Shown one piece after another: positions 1 through 5,925 of a stretch of DNA of 6,486 bases (position 1 is the first letter of the stretch; every line of letters starts with the position of its first letter). A program made the position numbers and the translations under genes. Under the pieces are notes generated by a model. It made no database searches. It was not told where the DNA came from and saw nothing but the letters and a program-made list of their open reading frames with translations. Source of the stretch: an uncultured archaeon (GTDB lineage: Archaea; Thermoproteota; Nitrososphaeria; Nitrososphaerales; CALBXV01); the NCBI GenBank assembly GCA_937890045.1, contig CALBXV010000348.1, positions 1-6,486 on the forward strand, in the 5' to 3' direction.

Positions 1-3000
1 CTACGATGTGATTTTCCACATTTCTTACATCTAAAGCTTTGAGATGTATATGCTTTCATGTTTCCTATTATATCAGGTAGTAAATGTGTGTTTAGAACCG
101 AAGATACAATTTCGTTGGGATTTACAGCATTTATTTTTTTTGCTATTTCTATTTGCATATCCAATTTTTCATTTAGTGTTTTAAGTGTAGAGTATTGACA
201 TCTTTTATTATCTATTGATAGTGTACTTGTGTCGTGTGTAAAAAAGAAATTATAAAATTGATCTTCCTTGTCTAATCTATTACGTATTATTTCCATAACA
301 TTTGATATTTCTTTTGGTAACATTTCTTTTAATGTTGCTTTATAGAAGTCTAATGGGTATTTATTCATAACATCTATGTTATGTGCTTGTCTTTGTACTT
401 CTTTCGGAATAATAATTGGCTGAATTTGTAGAGGTGCATCCATAAGACCTCCTATCTGAGTAGGAAGATATTCTTTAGAAAAGTTAAGTAATACATCCAA
501 TAATAGTATTATAGTATCTTCATCTCCATCACAGTCTCTTCTTTTAGCAGAATGCCAAAATGGATGAGCAAAACAAACGTATGAACTTGTAAATCCTATT
601 ATTCTTCCAATAATTCCAACACTTGTATGTGGTGCAAGACCAATTACTAAGTGACCTAAGAGATCTTCTTTTGTATCTAAATTGTAATATGAATCGTTAT
701 TATAAAATTTGACTAGTAATTCATCTATGAATTTAGATGTATCCAGTAAATGTTTTATTGATATTTCCGGAATAATAATATCTTGAACGAATAGTTCAAG
801 AATTTGGTTGTCTTCTTTAAGTGGTTCACCATGAATGTCAAATTTATATCCTTTTTTTATTAGATCTTTAATTGATGTGTCTATTTGATTAGGTCTAAAG
901 TGTGTTAATGGAGCATTTGTAGCATCAAATCTTATTGTTCCATCTCTATAAATAGATAAATTATGTTTATTTCGTAAAAGTCCTTTCTCTAATGGTTCAG
1001 CAATTCTTGTACTATTCATAAGTACTTTTACTCCTTTTAATGGAGGTTTTGGTAAATATCCTATTTTCTTAATTGCAAAACTTAAAGTTTCTTTTAACGG
1101 AAATTGTTTTGATATATATGAGATGCCACTTAATTTGCATGAACTACATGTTTTTCCATTAATTTCTCTTTTACATCTAGGACAAGTTTTTAAAATAACT
1201 GTCTTTTCTCCACATCTAATACATGTTCGTCCTATAGAAGAAAAATTACATTTCGGACATATCATATTAGTTATTTCAATCTTTAAAGAACTATCTTTAC
1301 TTGCTTTGATGATGTCACGTCTTATACCACCATTATTTGCTATTGGAAATAAAACATGCACAGGTGGTTTCATCTTTCTCATACTGGCTTTTTCTGGTCT
1401 ACCCATACGAATACCAACAAAATTAGATTTTTTGCTCTTGATGATAAGACTTGATAGTAATGATAATAATTCTTCTGTATTTTTCCATTTAGTATTAGTA
1501 TTTATTTTAGATTTTAGTCCCAGCGTAATAAAAATTGTATAAGCATCTTCTCCTTCAATAATATATGATTTTTTTATTACTTTATGGGGAATACCTATAT
1601 TTTCTAATATACTCTTAATTTTAGGATCAACGTCTAATGCTAATAAAGAATTTTCTTTATCTAATGATTTAATAACAATTTTTTGACGTAATAATAGTAT
1701 ATGTGAAATCGTTACATTATTCCAATAATACAGATAACGTGGATGTAATGGAATATCAAGTTTATTACATAATTTTATTGCATTAATAATTGAAGGAAAA
1801 CTAACTAAAGGGGTTTCTACTAATTTTTTTAAGTTTTTTGCATTTATATCTATATTTTCTGAACAGCGTTGAATATTACCATATTTTTCTCTTATTGCAT
1901 TAGAAAGATCTTGTGACCACCATTCTTCAACATATCCAGAAGGTAGTAATTTGGCACTATTCTCTAAAAAATCTCCATAACTGATTAGGACATCTCCTAA
2001 ATGTAATATTTTATCTATTTTTTCTATTATATTAAATGCAATTTCAGATGAAATGACCTTAATAACAGCTCCATCATTTAATAAAACAGTAGGTGGTTCA
2101 ATCGTATTAACGAAAGATATAATGCCTGCTTTTCCAGGTAAGTTTAATTTAGCTTGTGTTCCTGCAACGATTGCATTATTTAGAATAAGTGGTATGACAG
2201 GATGAATTCCTATTGAAGAAAGACCTGTATTATATGATTTTCCATAACGGAGTCTAAAACCTCCTTTCCTGTCTGGCATAGAAAAAACTGGTCTACCTGA
2301 TATAATGTCTTGGAAATGAGTCGCCTTTACCTTTGTTTCTTCAGTGTCTTGTTGTAATCCACCTTCTAAATCGTTAAGCCAATCCCAACCAGATATAGAA
2401 AGATCCTTTACAAGACTATACAGTTTTCTTGATCTACCAATTAAACCATCGTTAATTACTCTTAAAGCACCACCTCGAACTCTATCCTTCTTTATTCTCC
2501 TAAGGCCACGATGTACAATAACTTCTGCTTGGTCTGTTTCTACTCCATCTACTTCTACAGGCATATGTGTTAACATATACTTAATATCTTCATCAGATAC
2601 TCTAAATTGAAAGTTACTTACTTCTCTTTCATAAATACGAAGCTCTTCAATAAATCGACCTACCTCATCTTCACCATATCCATTCACTTTGTAATTCTCT
2701 AATCCAAGAACTTTACGAATATGATCAGCAATAACTAATGTGAATGCAGCTTCAGTTCCTCCAGCTGATCTGATAGGTCCTGCAAAGCTAACTGACATAT
2801 AGTTACTTCCATTATCATTTATTCTTTCTTCTACTGAGGAAATTCCTTCAATAGGTGCTACAGTAATTCCATCTGTTACTACAGCAAGACCTACTCTTAC
2901 ACCTAAATTCAAACATTCATTTCTTTCTGAATATCCAAATTTACCTAATGAAACTTCTTCAGCTAATTGTAGTGCAGTATACTCTTTAGTATGTGGTCTA

Positions 3001-3254
3001 TCTTTGCTTAATAATTCTCTTAATCTTTCTGCTAATGGAATATTAAACATTCTGTCTACTCTATCAGCTAAATCAAAAGCAATCTCTGTTTCTACTGTTG
3101 ATGATGGATCAAGACCTTTTTCTCTTGATTTAGTGGCGATATTATGAACGGAATATAGGTAATTTATAATTTCCTTATTATATAATTGATAATGACTGGG
3201 AAATGAAGTAATGTTATTTATTCTATTGATAGTTTTATTAGTATTATATGTCAC
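1..3254 (-). CDS. polC: DNA polymerase D large subunit DP2 (partial, C-terminal end cut by window edge)
   Basis: This is the catalytic subunit of the archaeal replicative polymerase PolD, which works with the exonuclease subunit DP1 (not in this window) and PCNA at the fork. The open frame gives 1084 residues without a stop or frameshift. Landmarks in order are FAGPIRSAGG (about 157-166), GEDEVGRFIEELRIYERE, RGGALRVINDGLIGR, a glycine- and arginine-rich block DIISGRPVFSMPDRKGG (from 316), a module of four CxxC pairs (666-706), APHTSVGIIGRIIGFT (from 874) and the catalytic loop DCDGDED (907-913), in which D909 and D911 correspond to the metal-binding aspartates. The frame reaches a last CKKC zinc finger (C1076, C1079), so only a few dozen residues should be missing. 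The start is GTG at 3254: an in-frame TAA lies 12 bp upstream and the next in-frame ATG is some 70 codons in. I see no intein. It is the last visible gene of the elf1-GGGPS-polC set. Confidence 0.97.
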   Translation of the reverse strand, partial: MTYNTNKTINRINNITSFPSHYQLYNKEIINYLYSVHNIATKSREKGLDPSSTVETEIAFDLADRVDRMFNIPLAERLRELLSKDRPHTKEYTALQLAEEVSLGKFGYSERNECLNLGVRVGLAVVTDGITVAPIEGISSVEERINDNGSNYMSVSFAGPIRSAGGTEAAFTLVIADHIRKVLGLENYKVNGYGEDEVGRFIEELRIYEREVSNFQFRVSDEDIKYMLTHMPVEVDGVETDQAEVIVHRGLRRIKKDRVRGGALRVINDGLIGRSRKLYSLVKDLSISGWDWLNDLEGGLQQDTEETKVKATHFQDIISGRPVFSMPDRKGGFRLRYGKSYNTGLSSIGIHPVIPLILNNAIVAGTQAKLNLPGKAGIISFVNTIEPPTVLLNDGAVIKVISSEIAFNIIEKIDKILHLGDVLISYGDFLENSAKLLPSGYVEEWWSQDLSNAIREKYGNIQRCSENIDINAKNLKKLVETPLVSFPSIINAIKLCNKLDIPLHPRYLYYWNNVTISHILLLRQKIVIKSLDKENSLLALDVDPKIKSILENIGIPHKVIKKSYIIEGEDAYTIFITLGLKSKINTNTKWKNTEELLSLLSSLIIKSKKSNFVGIRMGRPEKASMRKMKPPVHVLFPIANNGGIRRDIIKASKDSSLKIEITNMICPKCNFSSIGRTCIRCGEKTVILKTCPRCKREINGKTCSSCKLSGISYISKQFPLKETLSFAIKKIGYLPKPPLKGVKVLMNSTRIAEPLEKGLLRNKHNLSIYRDGTIRFDATNAPLTHFRPNQIDTSIKDLIKKGYKFDIHGEPLKEDNQILELFVQDIIIPEISIKHLLDTSKFIDELLVKFYNNDSYYNLDTKEDLLGHLVIGLAPHTSVGIIGRIIGFTSSYVCFAHPFWHSAKRRDCDGDEDTIILLLDVLLNFSKEYLPTQIGGLMDAPLQIQPIIIPKEVQRQAHNIDVMNKYPLDFYKATLKEMLPKEISNVMEIIRNRLDKEDQFYNFFFTHDTSTLSIDNKRCQYSTLKTLNEKLDMQIEIAKKINAVNPNEIVSSVLNTHLLPDIIGNMKAYTSQSFRCKKCGKSHR
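516..536 (-). other. PolD catalytic loop DCDGDED
   Basis: These seven codons encode residues 907-913 of DP2. The two aspartates D909 and D911 match the pair that holds the catalytic magnesium ions in the double-psi beta-barrel active site of PolD. Euryarchaeal enzymes such as that of Pyrococcus usually have asparagine in the first position (NCDGDED, from memory); here it is aspartate. The active site looks intact. Confidence 0.85.
1137..1259 (-). other. Internal zinc-binding module of DP2 (four CxxC pairs)
   Basis: Residues 666-706 of DP2 contain CPKC, CIRC, CPRC and CSSC, spaced so that they could bind two zinc ions. This cysteine-rich insert is expected in the DP2 family, between the N-terminal half and the second catalytic barrel. 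All eight cysteines are present, which supports a functional protein and an uninterrupted reading frame here. Confidence 0.8.
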
Positions 3255-3255
3255 A

Positions 3256-3265
3256 GTGATATCAC
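3256..3265. repeat. Perfect 10-bp palindrome GTGATATCAC just before the polC start
   Basis: The palindrome ends one base before the GTG start codon of polC in the minus-strand sense. It abuts a second inverted repeat (3266-3284). Together they cover 29 of the 34 bases between the GGGP synthase stop and the polC start. It takes the place where a ribosome binding site would be expected, and no good Shine-Dalgarno sequence is visible. It could be an operator, an RNA structure at the start site, or chance. Confidence 0.55.
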
Positions 3266-3284
3266 ATTATTAACACTTAATAAT
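3266..3284. repeat. Perfect inverted repeat, 8-bp arms and 3-base loop, in the GGGPS-polC spacer
   Basis: The arms ATTATTAA (3266-3273) and TTAATAAT (3277-3284) are exact reverse complements around CAC. In the polycistronic mRNA this can form a small all-A/U hairpin five bases after the synthase stop codon and 11 bases before the polC GTG. There is no following T-run, so it does not look like a terminator for this direction. Confidence 0.55.
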
Positions 3285-3288
3285 TTGT

Positions 3289-4035
3289 TCATTTTTTAAT
3301 AATTGCTTTTATTATCTTTTCGAGATTATTCTCAAATCCTTTTTCTTCTAAGAGTGTTCCAATAACAATAATATTTGCACCAGCATTAGATATTTCTTTT
3401 GCAATTTCTGGAGATTTTATTCCTCCACCGACAATTAATATACCATTAAATAATTTTCTAACTTTCTTAATTAATTCTGAAGATATAGGTTTGTTAGCAC
3501 CTGATCCAGCTTCAAGATAAATAACTCTCATTCCCATATATTGTGCTGCAAGGGCATACATGGCAGCAATATTCCCCTTTTCTGCAGGAATACCTCTTGC
3601 ATTTCCTATATATCCAATTGTTCCTCCATTTCCAATAACAATATAACCCATTGGTATTGCTTCAAGGTTATATTTTTTTATTATAGGTGCTGATAGCATT
3701 TGAGCTTGAATAATAAAATATGGATTATCTGAATTTAGTAAAGAGCTAAAGAAAATAGCATCTGCATTATGTGATATTCCTGTGATATTACCAGGAAATA
3801 GAATTATTGGAAGAGAAGTTATTTTTTTTATTGTTTTTGTGATTAAATTAAGTTCCTTTTGATCTGTTGCGGTTGAACCACCAATAAGTATTCCATGTAT
3901 ACCTGCCTTTTCTACTTTCTTTACAGTATCAACTACCTGTTCTTTAGATATATCTTCTGAATCTATTAATGCAAAACAAATTGTTCCATTCTTTTTTATA
4001 ATATCTAATATTCTCTTTTCTGTTACACCTATCAA
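3289..4035 (-). CDS. Geranylgeranylglyceryl phosphate synthase (GGGPS/PcrB family)
   Basis: The enzyme joins sn-glycerol 1-phosphate to geranylgeranyl diphosphate and so makes the first ether bond of archaeal membrane lipids (EC 2.5.1.41). The 248-residue (beta/alpha)8-barrel protein has the family landmarks: ALIDSED (22-28, with the conserved Asp25), GILIGGS (48-54), LFPGN (79-83), YIVIGNGGTIGYIGNARGIP (131-150), YLEAGSGA (173-180), the phosphate-binding VGGGIKSPE (202-210) and VIGTLLE (224-230). Length is normal for the archaeal group. The start is TTG at 4035: an in-frame TAG lies shortly upstream, there is no in-frame ATG or GTG, and a GAGGT motif lies ten bases before it inside the last codons of elf1. 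The gap to elf1 is 7 bp, which points to co-transcription and perhaps translational coupling. Confidence 0.95.
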   Translation of the reverse strand: MIGVTEKRILDIIKKNGTICFALIDSEDISKEQVVDTVKKVEKAGIHGILIGGSTATDQKELNLITKTIKKITSLPIILFPGNITGISHNADAIFFSSLLNSDNPYFIIQAQMLSAPIIKKYNLEAIPMGYIVIGNGGTIGYIGNARGIPAEKGNIAAMYALAAQYMGMRVIYLEAGSGANKPISSELIKKVRKLFNGILIVGGGIKSPEIAKEISNAGANIIVIGTLLEEKGFENNLEKIIKAIIKK

Positions 4036-4042
4036 TCCTAAA

Positions 4043-4279
4043 TTAACCTCTACCTAAAACAAACTCATCAACAAATTTATTATAGACATCTATGGCTTCT
4101 GGTTTTTTTGTTGTATTTTCTTTTTTCCATGTTAACTTGCAACTTCCACATACTATTTTTGATTCGGTTTCAGGATCTATTAATACTCTAATTGAAAACA
4201 TTCCACATTGTGGACAACTGAATACTTTTGGAAGTGATTTTTTTGTAATTCTAATGTTTTTTCTTCTTCTCCTTCCCAT
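4043..4279 (-). CDS. elf1: Elf1-like transcription elongation factor (zinc ribbon)
   Basis: This 78-residue protein has the plan of Elf1, a small factor that binds elongating RNA polymerase in eukaryotes and has relatives in several archaeal lineages. The order is a strongly basic tail beginning GRRRRK, a zinc ribbon with C22-x2-C25 and C44-x2-C47, and a C-terminal helix EAIDVYNKFVDEF (61-73) that resembles the PVDVYSDWID segment of eukaryotic Elf1. The 18-residue spacing between the cysteine pairs fits a single zinc ribbon. The ATG at 4279 is followed directly by the basic tail as in relatives, so the start is well supported. It is the first gene of the set leading to GGGP synthase and polC. 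A role in archaeal elongation is inferred from the family. A generic zinc-ribbon protein is the alternative. Confidence 0.85.
   Translation of the reverse strand: MGRRRRKNIRITKKSLPKVFSCPQCGMFSIRVLIDPETESKIVCGSCKLTWKKENTTKKPEAIDVYNKFVDEFVLGRG
4046..4050 (-). promoter_or_regulatory. GAGGT ribosome-binding site for GGGP synthase
   Basis: GAGGT lies in the last two sense codons of elf1, ten bases before the TTG start of the synthase. It matches the archaeal Shine-Dalgarno core and supports the TTG start. It is the only clear site of this kind that I could find in the window; the other genes appear to have short leaders without it. Confidence 0.5.
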
Positions 4280-4312
4280 TTAATTCACTATCATAAGTGT
4301 TGTATTAAGTAG

Positions 4313-4322
4313 TATAATAAAA
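4313..4322 (-). promoter_or_regulatory. TATA-like box for the elf1-GGGPS-polC set
   Basis: Read on the minus strand it is TTTTATTATA, centred about 38 bp before the elf1 ATG. With the usual 25-27 bp between box and start site, the transcript would begin near 4291 with a leader of about 12 bases. The composition makes chance matches common, so this is the best-placed candidate only. Confidence 0.4.
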
Positions 4323-4359
4323 TAATGATTTATTATTAGTTATTAAAATTTAAAATATA

Positions 4360-4393
4360 TTTAAATAATATATTTATATTTTTAAATAATATA
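4360..4393. repeat. 13-bp direct repeat at 21-bp period
   Basis: TTTAAATAATATA occurs exactly at 4360-4372 and again at 4381-4393. The 21-bp period is two helical turns, so both copies face the same side of the DNA. They lie between the two divergent TATA-like boxes. They could be twin sites for a regulator or architectural protein, or spare TATA elements. Low complexity means chance is not excluded. Confidence 0.5.
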
Positions 4394-4417
4394 CTATTAT
4401 TTTTATTTTATTTTAAC

Positions 4418-4427
4418 TTTATGTATA
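4418..4427 (+). promoter_or_regulatory. TATA-like box for the 129-residue gene
   Basis: TTTATGTATA is centred about 44 bp before the ATG at 4467, which predicts a start site near 4449 and a leader of about 18 bases. The leader contains only GAAAG as a weak ribosome-binding candidate. Confidence 0.4.
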
Positions 4428-4466
4428 ACCATTAATGTTATACAAAAGTGTATTAGAAAGTAATGT

Positions 4467-4856
4467 ATGTTAGAACATAAGTTGGTAAATGATAAAGTTG
4501 GTAAATTCTTAGTAGGAAAAACTAATTTGACAAAATCACAATTAGATACTCTTTTAATAAGTTTATTCAGTAATGATAAGTTAAGTGATATGATTTTACA
4601 GAGAGATACAGGAAAAGTTAGTAAAGGATCTTTTATTAGAACATTGAAACAAGCAAAAAAAAATGTTGAAAGTTCTTTATTTACATTAATTATATTAGAG
4701 TATTATTCTATTATTGAAGAAAATCATATTATTAGCCTTATTAAGATTGGCAATATGTTAAAGAAAATTTCTGGAAATATTTCTATTGATGATGATTTAA
4801 ATTCTATTTTGAATCAGGTTTCTTATTCAATATCTGATGTATGTAATAAAAAATAG
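4467..4856 (+). CDS. Conserved-looking helical protein of unknown function (129 aa)
   Basis: I do not recognise a named family. The protein is predicted to be almost wholly helical, with no signal peptide, membrane segment or zinc motif. Residues 21-32 (LTKSQLDTLLIS) and 43-78, with the polar core GKVSKGSFIRTLKQAKKNV (49-67), read like a helix-turn-helix or small helical bundle; the segment is rich in lysine and could touch nucleic acid. The second half has a hydrophobic helix (FTLIILEYYSII, 72-83) and an acidic C-terminal part. A TATA-like box 44 bp upstream supports its own promoter. The start is ATG at 4467; another ATG at 4463 is in a different frame. It is divergent from elf1 and 75 bp ahead of a membrane winged-helix gene. 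A transcription-related role is only a guess. Confidence 0.75.
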   Translation: MLEHKLVNDKVGKFLVGKTNLTKSQLDTLLISLFSNDKLSDMILQRDTGKVSKGSFIRTLKQAKKNVESSLFTLIILEYYSIIEENHIISLIKIGNMLKKISGNISIDDDLNSILNQVSYSISDVCNKK

Positions 4857-4874
4857 TCTTTAATTAATATTAAG

Positions 4875-4884
4875 TTTTATATTA
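4875..4884 (+). promoter_or_regulatory. TATA-like box for the membrane winged-helix gene
   Basis: TTTTATATTA lies in the 75-bp gap after the 129-residue gene and is centred about 53 bp before the ATG at 4932. Transcription would start near 4905, giving a leader of about 27 bases. This suggests a separate transcript rather than pure read-through. Confidence 0.4.
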
Positions 4885-4902
4885 TTATAGAAACATTGAA
4901 AT

Positions 4903-4921
4903 AATGATATATGACATCATT
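4903..4921. repeat. Inverted repeat with 6-bp arms before the membrane winged-helix gene
   Basis: AATGAT (4903-4908) and ATCATT (4916-4921) are exact reverse complements with a 7-base centre. The repeat covers the predicted transcription start and ends ten bases before the ATG at 4932. It could be an operator for this gene's own winged helix or a leader hairpin. The arms are short. Confidence 0.35.
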
Positions 4922-4931
4922 GTGATATCTT

Positions 4932-5486
4932 ATGATAGTGATAGATATTTATTTTCAGTTATTTTCTGTTATTATATTTACTTTAATGGTGTTGGTTTTA
5001 ATATACTATTTAGTACAGATTAATAAAATAAACAAAGAGATAAAAAATTCAGAAAATATTATACAAAGAATATTAACTGAGTTAAAACAAAGATTGTATA
5101 ATCAAGATCAAAAAATATTAGATTTGGATGTTAAATTAAATATTGCTGAACTTAGAATAGGTAAATTTTCTAATCTTATTATTGAGAAAAATGTTAATGA
5201 AAGTAAAAATATGTTTAATAATAAACAAACAAGTGAAACGATATCACATATGAAGCCTGTATCACAAAAAAATAATTTACTTACTATAACTGAAAAAGAG
5301 ATTATTAATAATTTATCATATAAAGATTGTACAGCAAGTGATTTACAAGTTTCAATAAATAAAACAAGAGAACACACTTCTCGTTTGTTAAATAAATTAT
5401 TTAATAGTGGATATATTACTAGAGATGATTCTAAGAAGCCTTATATTTATAAATTAATAAAGATTAATGATGTTACCTTTGTGTAG
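4932..5486 (+). CDS. Membrane-anchored winged-helix protein with coiled coil (184 aa)
   Basis: Three parts are visible. Residues 8-29 form one hydrophobic membrane helix. Residues 30-80 are charged, with leucine and isoleucine at heptad-like spacing, and should form a coiled coil, probably a dimer stalk. After a polar linker (about 85-115), residues 117-177 form a winged helix-turn-helix: a TEKEIINNL helix, TASDLQVSINKTREHTSRLLNKL as turn and recognition helix, then GYITRDD..KPYIYKL as wing. The basic residues just after the membrane helix place the C-terminal domain in the cytoplasm, so it could bind chromosomal DNA from the membrane. No sensor domain is present. The family is unnamed to me; MarR/ArsR-like folds are the nearest comparison. 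Its last 14 bases overlap the end of the opposite gene at 5473. Function is inferred from architecture only. Confidence 0.85.
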   Translation: MIVIDIYFQLFSVIIFTLMVLVLIYYLVQINKINKEIKNSENIIQRILTELKQRLYNQDQKILDLDVKLNIAELRIGKFSNLIIEKNVNESKNMFNNKQTSETISHMKPVSQKNNLLTITEKEIINNLSYKDCTASDLQVSINKTREHTSRLLNKLFNSGYITRDDSKKPYIYKLIKINDVTFV

Positions 5487-5868
5487 TCATAATTCTGATT
5501 CGTTTATATTGCCATCCTGATGTTGCCCATTCTCTTACTAGTAATTTTTTTTGCTCTAGTCTAGATAAATATGTGGATATAGTGCTTAGTTTAATGGGTA
5601 TATTAAATTCGTCTTCGTAGGCTTCTAATATGTCAGTAGAAGTAAATGAACCAAGTGGAAATTTTGTTTCAATTAGATCATATATCTTTCCAAAAGATGT
5701 TCCCTTTGACATAATATTAATACTTTCTTTATCTTCTTTTCCATCAATTAATTCTACCATATCTATTATCTTGAGGATCTTATCACGTGATAAGGAACCA
5801 TCTAATGATAGAGTATAGTTTGCTCCTTCACCATCACTGAATTCTATCTTTATTTTTCGTTTAGTCAA
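5473..5868 (-). CDS. Winged-helix protein with small N-terminal beta domain (131 aa)
   Basis: The N-terminal part (1-45) has two beta strands, KIKIEF and YTLSLDG, around a SDGEG turn, followed by a helix RDKILKIIDMVELID. Residues 58-126 look like a winged helix: FGKIYDLIETKF, then FTSTDILEAYEDEF, IKLSTISTYLSRLEQKKLLV as the recognition helix, and WATSGWQYKRIRI as the wing. It is probably a soluble DNA-binding regulator; I know no name for it. The start is TTG at 5868. The frame is open upstream to a TAA near 5920 but has no ATG, GTG or other TTG there, and a TATA-like box at 5900-5908 predicts a leader of only about nine bases, which fits this start. The gene converges with the membrane winged-helix gene, and the two coding ends overlap by 14 bp. 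Confidence 0.82.
   Translation of the reverse strand: MTKRKIKIEFSDGEGANYTLSLDGSLSRDKILKIIDMVELIDGKEDKESINIMSKGTSFGKIYDLIETKFPLGSFTSTDILEAYEDEFNIPIKLSTISTYLSRLEQKKLLVREWATSGWQYKRIRIMTTQR
5545..5552 (+). terminator. T8 tract, possible terminator for the membrane winged-helix gene
   Basis: Eight T residues on the plus strand lie about 60 bp past the stop at 5486, inside the opposite gene, where they encode lysines of EQKKLL. Archaeal RNA polymerase can terminate at T-tracts without a hairpin. If used, the two convergent transcripts overlap by about 75 bases at their 3' ends. Confidence 0.3.
5779..5794. repeat. Perfect 16-bp palindrome inside the 131-aa winged-helix gene
   Basis: CTTATCACGTGATAAG is its own reverse complement over all 16 bases. 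It lies within the codons for LSRDK (26-30) of the winged-helix protein, about 75-90 bp inside the start. It has the form of a homodimer binding site and could serve as an autoregulatory operator in the coding region, but protein sequence alone may explain it. Confidence 0.5.
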
Positions 5869-5899
5869 TTCTTTAGACTTGTTTTTCTTTATTGAATAA

Positions 5900-5908
5900 T
5901 ATATATAG
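5900..5908 (-). promoter_or_regulatory. TATA-like box for the 131-aa winged-helix gene
   Basis: On the minus strand the sequence is CTATATATA, centred about 36 bp before the TTG start. The predicted transcription start near 5878 leaves a leader of about nine bases. This agrees with the TTG being the true start. Confidence 0.45.
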
Positions 5909-5925
5909 AATAATTATAGTGAAGT

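Larger units (their letters stand above)
4280..4466. promoter_or_regulatory. AT-rich divergent promoter region
   Basis: This 187-bp spacer separates elf1 (minus) from the 129-residue gene (plus), so it must hold both promoters. It is almost pure A/T, much more so than the flanking genes. TATA-like boxes with suitable spacing are visible for both directions, and a 13-bp direct repeat sits in the middle. No reading frame of note crosses it. Confidence 0.7.

Noticed and set aside
1123..1542. Plus-strand open frame of 139 codons
   Set aside because: It lies opposite the zinc-binding module of polC and is its antisense shadow; the product has no domain and the minus frame has strong family motifs.
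2344..2610. Plus-strand open frame of 88 codons
   Set aside because: It is antisense to the conserved N-terminal half of polC, with no motif and no upstream signals.
666..3254. Possible intein in polC
   Set aside because: Inteins are known in some archaeal DP2 genes, but the family motifs follow each other at normal spacing and no intein block or HxN splice junction is seen.
4092..4283. Plus-strand open frame of 63 codons with hydrophobic product
   Set aside because: It is antisense to elf1; the hydrophobic runs come from the complement of lysine and arginine codons.
5108..5377. Minus-strand open frame of 89 codons with apparent membrane helices
   Set aside because: It is the antisense shadow of the membrane winged-helix gene; the coiled-coil and winged-helix pattern on the plus strand is far more convincing.
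3770..5792. GTGATA/TATCAC as a window-wide regulatory motif
   Set aside because: It occurs about ten times, mostly inside coding sequence; my rough composition-based expectation is four to five, so the excess is too small to claim. Only the two palindromic copies are kept.
5630..5818. Plus-strand open frame of 62 codons
   Set aside because: It is antisense to the 131-residue winged-helix gene and has no features of its own.
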